A DNA stretch of 13,586 bases from Nitrospirota bacterium (GTDB taxonomy: Bacteria; Nitrospirota; Thermodesulfovibrionia; UBA6902; DSMQ01). The stretch lies in contig JACQZD010000132.1 of NCBI GenBank assembly GCA_016207865.1, forward strand, positions 1 through 13,586, written 5' to 3'. Below, in pieces: positions 12,517-13,586 of the stretch; the stretch's first letter is position 1; the number at the start of each line of letters is the position of its first letter. A program made the position numbers and the translations under genes. Under the pieces are notes generated by a model, which was not told the DNA's origin, made no database searches, and saw nothing but the letters and a program-made list of their open reading frames with translations.

Positions 12517-13586
12517 GCAATAAAAAAATTATCCGCGACGCCCAATAAATCCTACTCTGCCGATACCCCTGTGCAATATGTAAAGGGAGTGGGTCCCAAG
12601 AGAGCGCTGCTCCTTGCAAGGCTTGGGATCAAAACGCTGGAAGATATTATTTATTACTTCCCCTGGCGTTATGAAGACAGGAAAAATCTGAAGAAAATAT
12701 CCGGCCTCGCCTTCGGGCATGGCGAGACGGTGTTAGCCGAAGTTGTATCCTCTGAAGTTATTACCACCCCCCGGAAAAGAATGAAGATATTTGAGCTTTT
12801 GGTAAAGGATGACACAGGCTGTCTTAAGTGCAAGTGGTTTAACCAGCCGTATATGAAAAAATATTTTGATAAGGGGCAAAAGATAATCTTAAGCGGCGTT
12901 GTGAAGGGAAGTTCATTTGCAGGAATTGGCTTTGAGATGGATAATCCTGATTTTGAACACGTTGAAAATGATGACACGCATATACACACCTCAAGGATTG
13001 TGCCTGTATATAAATCCACCGAAGGCTTTACGCAGAAACAATTAAGGACCTTGATGTTTAACGCAGTAAATTCCCACCTTGCCGTTGTTGAAGATTTTAT
13101 GCCTCAGGATATGCTTGAGAAAAACGGCCTGATGCCGTTGCACCGCGCAGTTAAAGAGGCGCATTTTCCCGAGGACTTTTCAGATGCAGACGCGCTTAAT
13201 AAAGGCTTAAGCCCGGCGCACAGGCGGCTTGTGTTTGACGAATTTTTCCTGCTTGAATTAGGGCTGGCCCTTACAAAGAAGAAAGAGGTTTATGAAAAAG
13301 GGATAAGTTTCAGGTGTGAAGGGACGCTGGCAGGGGAGTTTCTTAAAAGCCTCCCCTTTGAACTTACCGGCGCTCAGAAGAGGGCGCTTGATGAAATAAA
13401 AACCGATATGCAGAAGCCGTTGCCCATGAACAGGCTTTTGCACGGCGATGTAGGCTGCGGTAAGACTGTTATTGCTTTGGCTTCCATGCTGACTGCCGTG
13501 GAATCCGGCTATCAGGCATGCCTTATGGCTCCGACTGAAATTCTTGCGGAACAGCATTTTATAAATATACATAAAATGATTGAGCC
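12499..13586 (+). CDS. recG: ATP-dependent DNA helicase RecG (N-terminal part, runs off the window)
   Basis: At least 362 codons are open to the right edge, about half of a usual 690-820-residue RecG. RecG is a superfamily 2 helicase that regresses stalled replication forks and processes Holliday and D-loop structures. Visible parts: HhH-like opening VKGVGPKRALLLARLGI (28-44), FPWRYEDR (54-61), the wedge/OB domain about 75-160, SPAHRRLVFDEFFLLELGL (238-256), the Q-motif-like ELTGAQKRALDEI (288-300), Walker A HGDVGCGKT (315-323) and motif Ia APTEILAEQH (344-353). The DEAH-type motif II and later motifs lie beyond 13586. ATG 12499 is the first start after an in-frame TAA at 12481. Its first 12 or so residues come from the AT repeat and no Shine-Dalgarno is seen; GTG 12571 is an alternative. 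Confidence 0.95.
   Translation, partial: MIIDNFAIKKLSATPNKSYSADTPVQYVKGVGPKRALLLARLGIKTLEDIIYYFPWRYEDRKNLKKISGLAFGHGETVLAEVVSSEVITTPRKRMKIFELLVKDDTGCLKCKWFNQPYMKKYFDKGQKIILSGVVKGSSFAGIGFEMDNPDFEHVENDDTHIHTSRIVPVYKSTEGFTQKQLRTLMFNAVNSHLAVVEDFMPQDMLEKNGLMPLHRAVKEAHFPEDFSDADALNKGLSPAHRRLVFDEFFLLELGLALTKKKEVYEKGISFRCEGTLAGEFLKSLPFELTGAQKRALDEIKTDMQKPLPMNRLLHGDVGCGKTVIALASMLTAVESGYQACLMAPTEILAEQHFINIHKMIE

Overview
This window looks like chromosomal DNA from an anaerobic, probably sediment or groundwater, Gram-negative bacterium. The mix points to Nitrospirota (Thermodesulfovibrionia-like) or a former deltaproteobacterial lineage: a Hyf-type group 4 hydrogenase or Ehr membrane module, Cys-rich signalling proteins, and dispersed palindromic GTCATTCC...GGAATGAC repeats in the gaps. 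The taxonomic call is an inference from gene style, not from a marker comparison.

Layout. (1) 120-3931, minus strand: three membrane subunits of a complex I-like hydrogenase module in the order hyfB-hyfC-hyfE. The soluble and catalytic subunits (hyfF, hyfG, hyfI equivalents) are expected beyond the left edge. (2) 4064-6222, minus strand: a two-gene operon of a secreted PstS-like binding protein and a membrane HAMP-PAS sensor with no visible output domain, joined by an ATGA overlap. (3) 6280-10543, plus strand, divergent from (2): a 1033-residue hybrid histidine kinase (sensor, Cys-rich module, HisKA, HATPase, two receivers, HPt) followed by a receiver-GGDEF diguanylate cyclase. (4) 10643-10807: a tiny Ala/Pro/Glu-rich predicted lipoprotein with its own promoter and terminator. 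(5) 10949-12422: rimP-nusA, with rimP broken by an internal deletion plus frameshift. (6) 12499 to the right edge: the N-terminal half of recG.

How the genes may work together. Blocks 2 and 3 read as one signalling locus. A periplasmic binding protein and a membrane PAS sensor could feed a multistep phosphorelay whose HPt passes phosphate to the PleD-like protein and so changes cyclic di-GMP. Two of these proteins carry cysteine clusters, which suggests redox or metal input. The adjacent hydrogenase-like operon makes an energy or redox stimulus attractive but unproven. rimP-nusA is the usual ribosome maturation and transcription pair, here without infB next to it, and with a terminator-like hairpin in the presumed leader that could be a NusA-dependent attenuator.

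The most noteworthy items are the disrupted rimP, the binding-protein/sensor/hybrid-kinase/diguanylate-cyclase locus, the Cys-rich module of the kinase, and a nested inverted repeat between the kinase and cyclase genes. No rRNA, tRNA, CRISPR array, transposase or phage gene is visible.
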